Source: a virus
Direction: 5' to 3' (one strand)
IMG/VR virus record: IMGVR_UViG_3300048837_000416
Span: 1 to 23,354 of that record
Length of the DNA: 23,354 bases
A program made the translations under genes and the position numbers. Within the stretch, counting starts at the first letter, position 1. Each line of letters starts with the position of its first letter. Under the pieces are notes generated by a model, which searched no databases, was not told the origin of the DNA, and saw nothing but the letters and a program-made list of their open reading frames with translations. Below are positions 1 to 6,688 of the stretch, piece by piece.

Positions 1-2
1 AC

Positions 3-1478
3 ATTCACCGCATCCCGAAGGGCATGGGGGAACGCATTCAGGCGGCGATGGGACTGAGTGAGAAACGCATTGCGGAGTATCGACGCCTGCTGAAGCTGAC
101 GGACGATGACGCGGTGAATGATGCGCTGTGGACGCGCGCGGACATTGAAGACTGGGCTGAAGGCTTCATGCGTGATGTCAGTACCTTACCAATTGGTAAG
201 GTATCGGAAGTGATTGAGCGCCCGAATTGGACGGCGGAAGACCTGCGTACATTGATCGAACGCCCGGCGGCAGCGGCCCCGGCAGCGGCGCAGGGAACAG
301 AAGTGGCGATTGTGGACCCCGAGGGGTGGACGATGGGCACGCCGGTCCAGCCGGTGACTCATCGTGATGTCTATGCGTGGACGCGCTTGGGCTTTGGCCG
401 CTATAAGCCGATGTACAAGGCGGTATACAAACCGGGTGACCGCTGGTTTTTTGAACGGGTGCTGCGGACGGGTGAAGGCGATGTGCTGGCGGAAGTTCGC
501 AGCGCGAACGGCGCGGCGTTCTACATCACACGCGATCTGCTGGTGAAGGCGGCCCCGGCATCACCAGCCCCTGCACGACGGGACAGCGCGCTGAGCGTGG
601 GCCGGTATGTGTGGGTGGACGTGGACGGAGAAGCGAAATTCGGGGTGATCCGCTACGAGCGGGAGCAGAACGACGGGTCGAAACTCTACGGGGTGTTCAA
701 ATACGACGGCGGCAGCACGCATTATTATGCCGCCGGTGAGCTGACGCCGTTTGAAGGGTCGCTGCAAGATGTGGCGGCGGAAATCCACAAAGCGCGGGGA
801 ACGGTTCCGGCAGCGCCTGCACCGCCGAACGATGAAGCACCCGTGCCGATGCCCCCGCCGAACCTGCGGGACGAAAGCCAGACCGCGCACTACAACGACG
901 AGCCGGACCCTGAGGGGTGGACCCCGCACATGCGGATGCGGACAAACCGCCGCGCGATGGTATGGGTGATGGGCAACAACGGTCTGTATGTGGCGACGGG
1001 TGAATATCTGGAGTTTGACTCGCAGGTGGCATACGTCAAATCGTTCAGCAGCGGCCAGAATATTCTGGCGCTGGTGCGGGCGGATGACGGGCGGATGCGG
1101 ACTCTACTGCGCGAACGGCTGGTTCCGATTAGAGATAATCGGGAAAAGCCACAAAGCCAAGTTGAGCAAATGCAGCGGGCCATGAGTTCTGATAATGCGC
1201 CTTCTGCGGGGTCAGATGATCGGGTGATTGACCCCAATGCACCGCTGGCGAAAGCGCTGAATACTGCGGTGACGCTGGCGATGGTGTACGACAAGGGGGA
1301 CTTTCAAACGCTGATCGCGGAGGCTGTGCGAATGACACAGGCGCAGGCTTCACAGATGAGCGAACGTGACGAGCTGGAGGGCTGGATGCAAGCGCTGGCC
1401 GAAGGCGTGGACGAACTGCTGGAAATTCTACGGGCAGACCTTGGCGAATACCTCAACTGGCTAGGCGATACGTACTAA
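3..1478 (+). CDS. ParB-like DNA-binding protein with SH3-like repeats (5' end cut off)
   Basis: The frame is open to the left edge, so ATG 24 (484 residues to the stop) is probably internal and the N-terminus is missing. The visible start (GERIQAAMGLSEKRIAEYRR and following) resembles the helix-turn-helix of ParB/Spo0J proteins, where a short helix, a turn and a recognition helix precede a RLLKL segment. The rest is not ParB-like. It holds about three segments of 50-60 residues (around 110-170, 190-245 and 305-370, counted from ATG 24), each ending in a V-x-x-x-(D/N)G...L pattern, which look like small beta-barrels of SH3 type. Two are preceded by the identical hexapeptide DPEGWT (98-103 and 295-300). 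Pro/Ala-rich linkers separate them. The C-terminus is acidic and helical. The gene sits directly upstream of helicase and primase genes, which suggests a role in replication or partition. The ParB link is inferred from a short segment only. A 22-bp palindrome lies inside the gene. Confidence 0.55.
   Translation: MHRIPKGMGERIQAAMGLSEKRIAEYRRLLKLTDDDAVNDALWTRADIEDWAEGFMRDVSTLPIGKVSEVIERPNWTAEDLRTLIERPAAAAPAAAQGTEVAIVDPEGWTMGTPVQPVTHRDVYAWTRLGFGRYKPMYKAVYKPGDRWFFERVLRTGEGDVLAEVRSANGAAFYITRDLLVKAAPASPAPARRDSALSVGRYVWVDVDGEAKFGVIRYEREQNDGSKLYGVFKYDGGSTHYYAAGELTPFEGSLQDVAAEIHKARGTVPAAPAPPNDEAPVPMPPPNLRDESQTAHYNDEPDPEGWTPHMRMRTNRRAMVWVMGNNGLYVATGEYLEFDSQVAYVKSFSSGQNILALVRADDGRMRTLLRERLVPIRDNREKPQSQVEQMQRAMSSDNAPSAGSDDRVIDPNAPLAKALNTAVTLAMVYDKGDFQTLIAEAVRMTQAQASQMSERDELEGWMQALAEGVDELLEILRADLGEYLNWLGDTY
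182..203. repeat. 22-bp perfect palindrome inside the ParB-like gene
   Basis: Each half is TACCTTACCAA, followed directly by its exact reverse complement with no spacer. It lies in the coding sequence (residues around TLPIGKV) just after the HTH-like segment. The perfect dyad suggests a protein-binding site, possibly a centromere-like or autoregulatory site for the protein encoded around it. It does not match the canonical bacterial parS sequence. Confidence 0.75.
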
Positions 1479-1486
1479 ACAGCCGT

Positions 1487-1512
1487 GGGGCTGGCTGACG
1501 CCGGCCAGCCCC
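1487..1512 (+). other. Intergenic hairpin between ParB-like and helicase-like genes
   Basis: GGGGCTGGC (1487-1495) pairs perfectly with GCCAGCCCC (1504-1512) across an 8-base loop, 9 bases after the upstream stop codon. No uninterrupted T-run follows, so it is a weak terminator, attenuator or RNA-stabilising hairpin rather than a clear intrinsic terminator. It argues against the alternative GTG start at 1485, whose first codons would lie in the stem. Confidence 0.5.
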
Positions 1513-1535
1513 CTACTTTCAATGAGGGATACAAC

Positions 1536-3113
1536 ATGTTGGCAGACTCGGATGCTTATCAGCTTAGCCGCTGGTTTGCAGGATTAACTTTCGATGATGG
1601 CGTGCCGGTGACCCCGGCGACGCGCTTGGCGGTGACCACGCTGGACAGCAGCAGCCGCGATGACATCCAGATTGCGCGGCGGCTTTTTGCGCCGGTGCTG
1701 GAACAAATTTTTAAGCAGGACCCGAAGACCCCGCCATATCGCAAGACGCTACAGGTGCGGCCTGAAGATGGCGCGTATATTCCCCCGCTACCGGCAGAAG
1801 CTCAACTGAGCGACAAGGCATTGAAGGCGGCGGAACAGGCCGCGCCGTGGTGGCACGAGACGACGGACTGGCTGATGGCACGATCACCCATGACGCCGCC
1901 GGTGTTCCTGCGCGCGGGGGCGGTGTGGCTGCTGTCGCTGGCGATCGCGCGGCGGACGTGCATCGAATTTCATGACCGGATCACCCCACTGCTTTATATG
2001 GTGTGGGTGGCGGAAACCTCAAAGTATGCGAAGTCTACAGGGCTTCGGGCGCTTCAGGCGATCATCAACCTGACGATGCCGCACATGCTGATCCCCGGGC
2101 AGACCAGCCCTGAGGGCATGATTGAGATGCTGAGCGGGCAGATGCCCACGAACTTCGAAAAATTGAGCCAGAGGGATCAGAAACTTGTAGTGGCGGGCCA
2201 ACAGTTCGCCGGGCAGCGCGGAATCTTGCTGGACGAGTTCAGCAGCCTGCTGGGCAGTGCGAAAAAAGATTACATGCAGGGCTTTGTAGAACTGCTGATG
2301 CGGCTGTATGACGCGAACGACTTGGAACAGCACTACACCCGCAGCGGCGGCTTGGCGCTGATCAAGTACCCGGGCATCTCAATACTGGGGGCCACGACAC
2401 CGGCAGCGGTGGCGCGGAATGTGGGCCATGAAGCGTGGGAAAACGGGGCGATGGCCCGCTACCTGATGATATTTCGGGATCGCCCCCAGCCGTATTCGAC
2501 AGGCAACCTTGTGAGCGCGCCGCCTGAGCACATTATACACCCGATTCAAACGCTTCATCAAATGCTGCCAGTGATCAAAACGAATGACCCGCTGGACGAT
2601 GAAGCCCGGTTTGACCCGCTGGTGGCCGCGGCGACAAAAGACGCGCGAGAGGCCTACATGCGATACACCCGCGCGGTGTATTACGACATGATTGAGGACG
2701 ACCTCGACGAGCGGCTGCACGGGAACTACCGCCGCATGCACGTACAGGCGCTGAAGATGGCGCTGGCGCTGGCCACACTGGACTGGTCCTGCAACGGGGG
2801 CAAGGGTCAAATCACGATTGAGCTTGGGCATTTTGCGCTTGGGCAGATGATGGCAGAAGAAAGCCGCGCGAGCCTGCACCGGATGATGCCGGTGATCAGC
2901 CAGAGCACGGACAGCCGCACGCACCGCGATCTGATCAGCATTTTGCGCCACAGCCCGGGCGGGCTGACGGTGCGTGATCTGGTGCGGCGGACGGGACGCA
3001 ATACCAACGAAATCCGCAGCGCTTTGGATGTGCTGGCGGATGCTGGTGAGGTGGACATTGTGGCGCATCAGCCTGCGAGCGGTCGCCCGACAAACCTCTA
3101 TCGACTGCTTTAG
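1536..3113 (+). CDS. DUF3987-type helicase-like ATPase with C-terminal winged helix
   Basis: A 525-residue protein starting at ATG 1536, with a GAGGG ribosome-binding site about 7 bases upstream. Its middle resembles the DUF3987 / phage primase-helicase-like ATPases. A strand-loop resembling Walker A is found at E160-T-S-K-Y-A-K166-S-T: the Lys-Ser/Thr is kept but both glycines of GxxxxGK(S/T) are replaced (E and A). A good Walker B, ILLDEF (D233, E234), follows, then a stretch (GISILGATTP) like the sensor strand of these ATPases. The last ~60 residues (SILRHSPGGLTVRDLVRRTG onward) look like a winged helix-turn-helix. The gene lies directly before a CHC2/Toprim primase, so it probably supplies the helicase or DNA-engaging partner at the phage origin. 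The degenerate P-loop leaves real ATPase activity in doubt. DUF3987 membership is a recognition by eye, not a search result. Confidence 0.65.
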   Translation: MLADSDAYQLSRWFAGLTFDDGVPVTPATRLAVTTLDSSSRDDIQIARRLFAPVLEQIFKQDPKTPPYRKTLQVRPEDGAYIPPLPAEAQLSDKALKAAEQAAPWWHETTDWLMARSPMTPPVFLRAGAVWLLSLAIARRTCIEFHDRITPLLYMVWVAETSKYAKSTGLRALQAIINLTMPHMLIPGQTSPEGMIEMLSGQMPTNFEKLSQRDQKLVVAGQQFAGQRGILLDEFSSLLGSAKKDYMQGFVELLMRLYDANDLEQHYTRSGGLALIKYPGISILGATTPAAVARNVGHEAWENGAMARYLMIFRDRPQPYSTGNLVSAPPEHIIHPIQTLHQMLPVIKTNDPLDDEARFDPLVAAATKDAREAYMRYTRAVYYDMIEDDLDERLHGNYRRMHVQALKMALALATLDWSCNGGKGQITIELGHFALGQMMAEESRASLHRMMPVISQSTDSRTHRDLISILRHSPGGLTVRDLVRRTGRNTNEIRSALDVLADAGEVDIVAHQPASGRPTNLYRLL

Positions 3114-3204
3114 TTGTGTCGGTCTACTGACACAACCCTGTAGTTTCGTCTTTTGACTTGTGTCATTTTGTTGACGAAAGTCTGTTAGTGGAAGGTCTTA
3201 CAAG
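3114..3204. promoter_or_regulatory. Repeat-rich gap before the primase gene
   Basis: This gap is AT-richer than its flanks and packed with short repeats. TTGTGTC occurs at 3114-3120 and 3158-3164 and its inverse GACACAA at 3129-3135, giving a 7-bp hairpin at 3114-3135. A second inverted repeat, TTTCGTC (3144-3150) with GACGAAA (3173-3179), encloses the other TTGTGTC copy. The arrangement could be an operator or a local origin-like element between the helicase-like and primase genes. No convincing -35/-10 pair was found. Confidence 0.4.
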
Positions 3205-4299
3205 ATGTTGGACGTTGAAGCGATCAAGGCACGGGTGGACGTTCGGGACGTGGTGGAGCGCGATCTCGGACGGCCTCATCACCGAGGCCACACCTACGAT
3301 ACGTACCGCTGCCCGCTGCACGGCGAGCAGAAGGGGTATTCGCTAGTGGTGTATGCGGATCACTGGCAATGCTACGGGAAATGCGGGAAGGCGGGGGATG
3401 CTATCGCATGGATGCGGGAGTATCACGGACTCGATTTTAAGCAGGCGGCGCTGGCGCTGGGCGCGGATGAGATGAAGGACGCGGCCCCCAAGCGGGTGAA
3501 CGCCACAAAAAACGTCTGGAAAGAGGGGACCGAGCCGCCGCCGTGGGATTGGCAGTTTTTTGCGGATCAGGTGGTGGTGCGGGCGCAGAAGTATTTGTGG
3601 GGCAAAGGTGGGGCGGCAGCGCTTGAGTATTTGCACTGGCGCGGGCTGACGGACGAAATCATTGAGATGGCGGGGCTGGGGTATGTGCCCGCGCAGACGG
3701 AAGAGGATGAGAAATTCGGGCGCGTTTTGTACCCGGACTGGCTGAAACCGGACGGCAAGCCGGTGCGGGTGGCCAGCGGAATCACGCTGCCGCACTATGC
3801 CGAGGGGCATTTGTGGGGGGTGCGAATCCGGCGGATGCGTGGACAGATCAAATACGTGTCGATTGCCGGCGGGAAGGCGGCGCTTTACTGGAGCGACTTC
3901 ATCACGGAGCAGCTACCGGTGATGATCGTGGAAGGCGAGTTCGACGCGCTGGTGCTGCATCAGGTGGTGGGTGACGTGATCAGCCCGGTGGCGCTGGCCA
4001 GCACGAGCAACGCGCGACTGGATAAGCGGTGGCTGGGGCGATTGATCACCGCGCCGGTGGTGCTGGCAAGGATGGACGCGGATGGGGCTGGCGCTAAGGC
4101 GCTGGAGAAGCTTCAAGCGCTGTCGCCGCGCATCCGAGCGGTGGGCGTGCCGCTGGAGAAAGATGTGAACGACTACTACCGGCTGTGCTTGCAGCACCCT
4201 GAGCCGCCTGCACGGGCGCGGATGCTGGCATGGGTGGCGCGGCTGCTGGAGGATGACGCGCTTATGCAGCAGGTGGTGGAAGATGCACACGGCGGTTAG
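3205..4299 (+). CDS. DnaG-like primase: CHC2 zinc finger plus Toprim domain
   Basis: A 364-residue protein starting at ATG 3205 with GGAAGG upstream. Near the N-terminus is a CHC2-type zinc site: C36-P-L-H39, then C56-Y-G-K-C60 followed by GKAGDAIAW, the usual DNA-sensing zinc-binding fold of DnaG-type primases. The finger has C-x3-C instead of the more usual C-x2-C. The second half carries a Toprim core: VMIVEGEFDAL (E243, the catalytic glutamate) and ARMDADGAG (D290, D292, the metal-binding DxD pair). The protein should synthesise RNA primers for phage DNA replication. It lacks an obvious helicase domain; the DUF3987-like neighbour upstream would provide this as a separate polypeptide. The gene's end overlaps the next start by 17 bases, so the two are probably co-translated. 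Confidence 0.88.
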   Translation: MLDVEAIKARVDVRDVVERDLGRPHHRGHTYDTYRCPLHGEQKGYSLVVYADHWQCYGKCGKAGDAIAWMREYHGLDFKQAALALGADEMKDAAPKRVNATKNVWKEGTEPPPWDWQFFADQVVVRAQKYLWGKGGAAALEYLHWRGLTDEIIEMAGLGYVPAQTEEDEKFGRVLYPDWLKPDGKPVRVASGITLPHYAEGHLWGVRIRRMRGQIKYVSIAGGKAALYWSDFITEQLPVMIVEGEFDALVLHQVVGDVISPVALASTSNARLDKRWLGRLITAPVVLARMDADGAGAKALEKLQALSPRIRAVGVPLEKDVNDYYRLCLQHPEPPARARMLAWVARLLEDDALMQQVVEDAHGG

Positions 4300-4885
4300 G
4301 CCGCTGGTGACGATTGACCATGAACGGGGGGTGTATGTGGTGCGGTCTAAGGACCGCATCCAGACCGCTCCTTATAGCAGCCGCGAGACTGCGGCGCGGG
4401 TTGCCGAGTTTTATCGGTGGCGCGGGTGGGAAGTTCGCATTGTTGGAGAATCACAGAACCATGGAGATAGCAAGGTGACCACAGACAAGGCACGCCAGAT
4501 CGAAGAAAGTTTGGTTAAGACACTGTGGAGAATCGACGCTTTTGGCACGGAGAAAGCGGACGGTCGCAGCCTGCGCGGGCTGCGTAAGCGCGGGTTGATC
4601 GACGAGCGGGGCGGCATCACCGCGGCGGGGCGAGAGCTGATGGCGGGGTATTCGCAGTTTGCTTTACAAACGCCTGATGAGTGGCTGAATGAGCCGCAAG
4701 AAGAAGAATTATCGGAAGTGAAAGTGACAGCGCCAGAGCCGGAGCCAGTGCGCCGTGACGTGGGGCGGGAGACACTGAAGGCGGTACGGGCGGGGCTGTT
4801 GAGATCGGTGAAGGGGTATTTGCCGAAGGACTTTCAGGGCGTGGTAGACGAGATCGAGCGCATCAATGACGTGCTGGAGGGGTGA
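4283..4885 (+). CDS. Hypothetical protein with winged-helix-like middle
   Basis: A 200-residue product starting at ATG 4283 inside the last codons of the primase gene, with GGTGGTGGAAG just upstream; an earlier ATG at 4253 would force a 47-base overlap and adds Trp/Cys-rich residues, so it is less likely. Residues 1-55 look like a small alpha/beta domain (VTIDHERGVYVVRSKDRIQ). The middle (ARQIEESLVKTLWRI through GRSLRGLRKRGLIDERGGIT) has the helix-helix-wing spacing of a winged helix that distinguishes parent and altered states in many phage regulators. The C-terminus is acidic then basic. No family is recognised. Its place after the primase suggests a replication accessory or DNA-binding role. 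Confidence 0.7.
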   Translation: MHTAVRPLVTIDHERGVYVVRSKDRIQTAPYSSRETAARVAEFYRWRGWEVRIVGESQNHGDSKVTTDKARQIEESLVKTLWRIDAFGTEKADGRSLRGLRKRGLIDERGGITAAGRELMAGYSQFALQTPDEWLNEPQEEELSEVKVTAPEPEPVRRDVGRETLKAVRAGLLRSVKGYLPKDFQGVVDEIERINDVLEG

Positions 4886-4889
4886 GGCG

Positions 4890-5180
4890 ATGGCGAGCGA
4901 TGAAACACGGACGGAACATTATCAGCGCAGAATTGCAGAGGCTAAAGAGACGCTTGAGCGGGCGCAGAAGCTTTACGAGGCGACGCAGGACGCGCTGCTG
5001 ACGGCCCGGATGGACCCGAAGGTGTCGAACGGGGAGTGCTCGCGGCTTTCGATGGCGGCGGAATCAGCGTTCGGTGAGGTGAAGCGGTGCAAGGCGGCCT
5101 ATGATCGCGTGTGGGATGAGTGGATCAAGAGCGGCGCGCTGCCCGCTGAAGATCGCAAGAAGAAGGGGATGGGCGGGTGA
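4890..5180 (+). CDS. Small coiled-coil hypothetical protein
   Basis: A 96-residue protein whose start is ATG 4890, preceded by GGAGGGGTGAGG; an in-frame ATG at 4866 lies inside the upstream gene and has no comparable ribosome-binding site. It is almost wholly charged helix (HYQRRIAEAKETLERAQKLY, then SAFGEVKRCKAAYDRVWDEW), consistent with a helical hairpin or coiled coil. It ends in a Lys-rich tail. The stop codon overlaps the next start in a TGATG junction, so it belongs to the same early operon. Function is unknown. Confidence 0.7.
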   Translation: MASDETRTEHYQRRIAEAKETLERAQKLYEATQDALLTARMDPKVSNGECSRLSMAAESAFGEVKRCKAAYDRVWDEWIKSGALPAEDRKKKGMGG

Positions 5181-5716
5181 TGGGGAAAATTAGCAAAAGC
5201 CTGAAATACGATGACCCGACAGCCTTTGGTAAACGGTGGCCACGCATCGAACGTATCAAAGAGCGCACCGGCTTGGCGCTGGTGAGTGCAGATGAAACAA
5301 TGTGGAAGATGGGGCCGATCCGTGCCAGTGTCGTGCTCACTTCAAAAAACGGTTTTTTTATGTCGATCCATGGGCGCGATCGGTATCCAACGTGGGATGA
5401 AATCGTGTGGTTACGCTACAACCTGCTGCCTGATGCGGCGCAGATGGTTTTGATCTTGCCCAACCTGAACCGGTACATCAATCTTGAGGACACACATCAC
5501 AAATATGTGTTCACACTTGAACAGCAGGGATGGGCGCTTGATCCTGTGCCGATGTGTGCACACTGTAAAGCGCCCGTTCCGCTCAAGTTGACCGAGATTG
5601 AGGGCATTCAGGGCACGTTCGTTTGCGGCGATTGTGGGTACACGCAGTCGATTTGGATGGACTCTTGGAACGAGGATCACGGCAACGGTATGACGGCCAA
5701 AGGTGAGGGACGATGA
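5180..5716 (+). CDS. Hypothetical protein with DUF7694-like core and C-terminal zinc ribbon
   Basis: A 178-residue protein. ATG 5180 overlaps the previous TGA by one base; a GTG at 5177 is the only earlier option. Residues about 35-110 (SVVLTSKNGFFMSIHGRDRY..PTWDEIVWLRYNLLPDAAQMVLIL..RYINLEDTHH..YVFTLEQQ) recall the small phage DUF7694 domain, in which a conserved PTWEE segment is followed by a YVNxHP-like strand; here the His-Pro is replaced by EDTHH. Two CxxC knuckles follow (C126/C129 and C149/C152), forming a probable zinc ribbon. Its sequence is visibly less GC-biased at third positions than neighbours, hinting at separate acquisition. DUF7694 assignment is tentative. Confidence 0.65.
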   Translation: MGKISKSLKYDDPTAFGKRWPRIERIKERTGLALVSADETMWKMGPIRASVVLTSKNGFFMSIHGRDRYPTWDEIVWLRYNLLPDAAQMVLILPNLNRYINLEDTHHKYVFTLEQQGWALDPVPMCAHCKAPVPLKLTEIEGIQGTFVCGDCGYTQSIWMDSWNEDHGNGMTAKGEGR

Positions 5717-5952
5717 GTGACGAGAGTGTGAACACGGCGATCACGTGCCCGCACTGCGGGGCGGCTGACCAGTGGAGCTGCTGGGACGAGCAGACGGAGA
5801 TTTTTGAGGACCTTGAAACCGGCGAGGACTATGAAGCGCCGGTGGGGTATCTGAGGTGTAAAGCCTGCGGGAAGTCCTTCACGCATCACCACGAAAGCCC
5901 GAATAAGTGGCTGGGCACGTGGGACGAGGTTTATGGAGCCGAGGATGAGTGA
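5713..5952 (+). CDS. Small zinc-ribbon protein
   Basis: A 79-residue acidic protein with an ATGA start/stop overlap to the gene before. It carries two CxxC knuckles, C12-P-H-C15 and C49-K-A-C52, 33 residues apart, in a typical zinc-ribbon layout, followed by KSFTHHHE. Such proteins in phage early regions are often restriction-alleviation-like or transcription-related, but nothing here fixes a role. The ending WLGTWDEVYG echoes WMDSWNEDHG in the preceding protein, suggesting the two ribbons may be related. Confidence 0.7.
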   Translation: MSDESVNTAITCPHCGAADQWSCWDEQTEIFEDLETGEDYEAPVGYLRCKACGKSFTHHHESPNKWLGTWDEVYGAEDE

Positions 5953-6169
5953 CTGCACTAAGCTGTTGTGCAAGTGCGGATGCGGGCGGGCGCTGCTGGC
6001 GGGACAGACGAACTGGGCGACTCCGGCGTGTGTGCTGCGGTCGATGATGACGGATGCGGCGCTGGTCGATGTGTTTGGCGGGGTGGAGGCGTTTGAAGCG
6101 GCGATTGCATCGCTTGAGGCGCGGACACTGGCGGAAATAGGAGAACCGCCGACAGAAGACGGGACATAG
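5945..6169 (+). CDS. Small Cys-rich protein, last gene of the early operon
   Basis: A 74-residue product. ATG 5945 is chosen because GGAG lies 6 bases upstream and the N-terminus MSDCTK matches the style of the preceding gene (MSDESV); ATG 5933 is an in-frame alternative. It has a dense Cys cluster CKCGCGRAL (C9, C11, C13) with C4 and C29, typical of a small zinc-binding knuckle seen in phage hypothetical proteins (CKCGCG). The rest is an acidic helix. It overlaps the upstream gene by 8 bases and is followed by a strong terminator, so it closes the early transcript. Function unknown. Confidence 0.65.
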   Translation: MSDCTKLLCKCGCGRALLAGQTNWATPACVLRSMMTDAALVDVFGGVEAFEAAIASLEARTLAEIGEPPTEDGT

Positions 6170-6191
6170 AACGGTTAAGAACGTAAAATTA

Positions 6192-6232
6192 AGAACACCC
6201 GTGTGATTGTGTTGCACGGGTGTTCTATTTTT
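6192..6232 (+). terminator. Strong intrinsic terminator ending the early operon
   Basis: AGAACACCCGTG (6192-6203) pairs perfectly over 12 bp with CACGGGTGTTCT (6215-6226), with an 11-base loop, followed by ATTTTT. It lies about 25 bases beyond the last early gene and before the 6279 regulator. Confidence 0.92.
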
Positions 6233-6241
6233 AAGGTACAA

Positions 6242-6258
6242 TCAATGTATTACATTGA
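6242..6258. promoter_or_regulatory. 17-bp inverted-repeat operator upstream of the small regulator
   Basis: TCAATGTA (6242-6249) and TACATTGA (6251-6258) form perfect 8-bp arms around one central T. A TACAAT hexamer (6237-6242) that could be a -10 box abuts it, though no good -35 at normal spacing is seen. The dyad lies about 20 bases before the ATG of a winged-helix gene, the usual place for an autoregulatory operator. Confidence 0.55.
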
Positions 6259-6278
6259 GAGTACAGGGGGAAAATGCC

Positions 6279-6596
6279 ATGTTTAGCGAATACATGGCTA
6301 TGGTCTATGATGAAATCTTAAAAGCGGTGGTGCAGGCGCAGCGCGATTTGCGGCGCGGGGTGCTGCCGCGTGATGTGCAGGCGCGGCTTCCTTATTCACG
6401 GGCTGAAGGGAGCCTGCGGCGGGATATGCTGGCGATGTATGAATGTGGGCTGCTGGTGCGCGTGGGCGGGTATGGCGCGCGGCGGGGGTATCGTGTGCCG
6501 ACGCGCACGGAATCCTTGGCATGGCGGGCGAACGGTGGCATGTGGCCGCCTTTTGCAGAGCGTGCGGGCGCGGTGGCGATGGCACTGGCTGTTTAA
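6279..6596 (+). CDS. Small winged-helix transcriptional regulator
   Basis: A 105-residue protein starting at ATG 6279, 8 bases after AGGGGG. The out-of-frame ATG at 6274 is not used. Helices around residues 10-28, PRDVQARLP and AEGSLRRDMLAMYECGLL, followed by a short hairpin VRVGGYGARRGYRV, match a winged helix-turn-helix: the second helix would read DNA and the RVGG...RGYRV hairpin would be the wing. The protein is Arg-rich. It stands alone between a strong terminator and a promoter-like segment, with an inverted repeat just upstream, so it is a good candidate for a switch protein controlling early-to-late transcription or its own promoter. Direction of control (activator or repressor) cannot be told. 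Confidence 0.65.
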   Translation: MFSEYMAMVYDEILKAVVQAQRDLRRGVLPRDVQARLPYSRAEGSLRRDMLAMYECGLLVRVGGYGARRGYRVPTRTESLAWRANGGMWPPFAERAGAVAMALAV

Positions 6597-6688
6597 TAAT
6601 GTGATGTGTTGATGCTAGGCTGTATATAATTTCGCGTAGTGATAATAAAAATGGACGGGAGAGGGTCATTGATGCACGGACTCTCAGA
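6597..6688 (+). promoter_or_regulatory. AT-rich late-promoter candidate before the glycosidase gene
   Basis: An AT-rich island in GC-rich DNA contains a TATAAT hexamer (6625-6630) within GTATATAAT. A TTGATG (6609-6614) is only 10 bases away, too close for a standard -35, so the promoter may depend on an activator such as the regulator just upstream. A strong ribosome-binding site GGGAGAGGG (6657-6665) lies downstream, 6 bases from ATG 6672, which opens a 10-codon reading frame (MHGLSECLGG, stop at 6702) overlapping the glycosidase start in another frame. Confidence 0.45.

Noticed and set aside
1485-1535. GTG 1485 as the start of the helicase-like gene
   Set aside because: It lies 6 bases past the previous stop with no ribosome-binding site and would put its first codons in a hairpin; ATG 1536 has GAGGG at good spacing.
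2379-3068. 229-codon open frame on the minus strand
   Set aside because: It is antisense to the helicase-like gene, rich in His/Arg/Val as expected from a shadow of GC-rich codons, and lacks a ribosome-binding site or recognisable motif.
3158-3346. 62-codon frame before the primase
   Set aside because: It is in another frame than the primase, whose CHC2 motif begins in this region, and contains no recognisable pattern.
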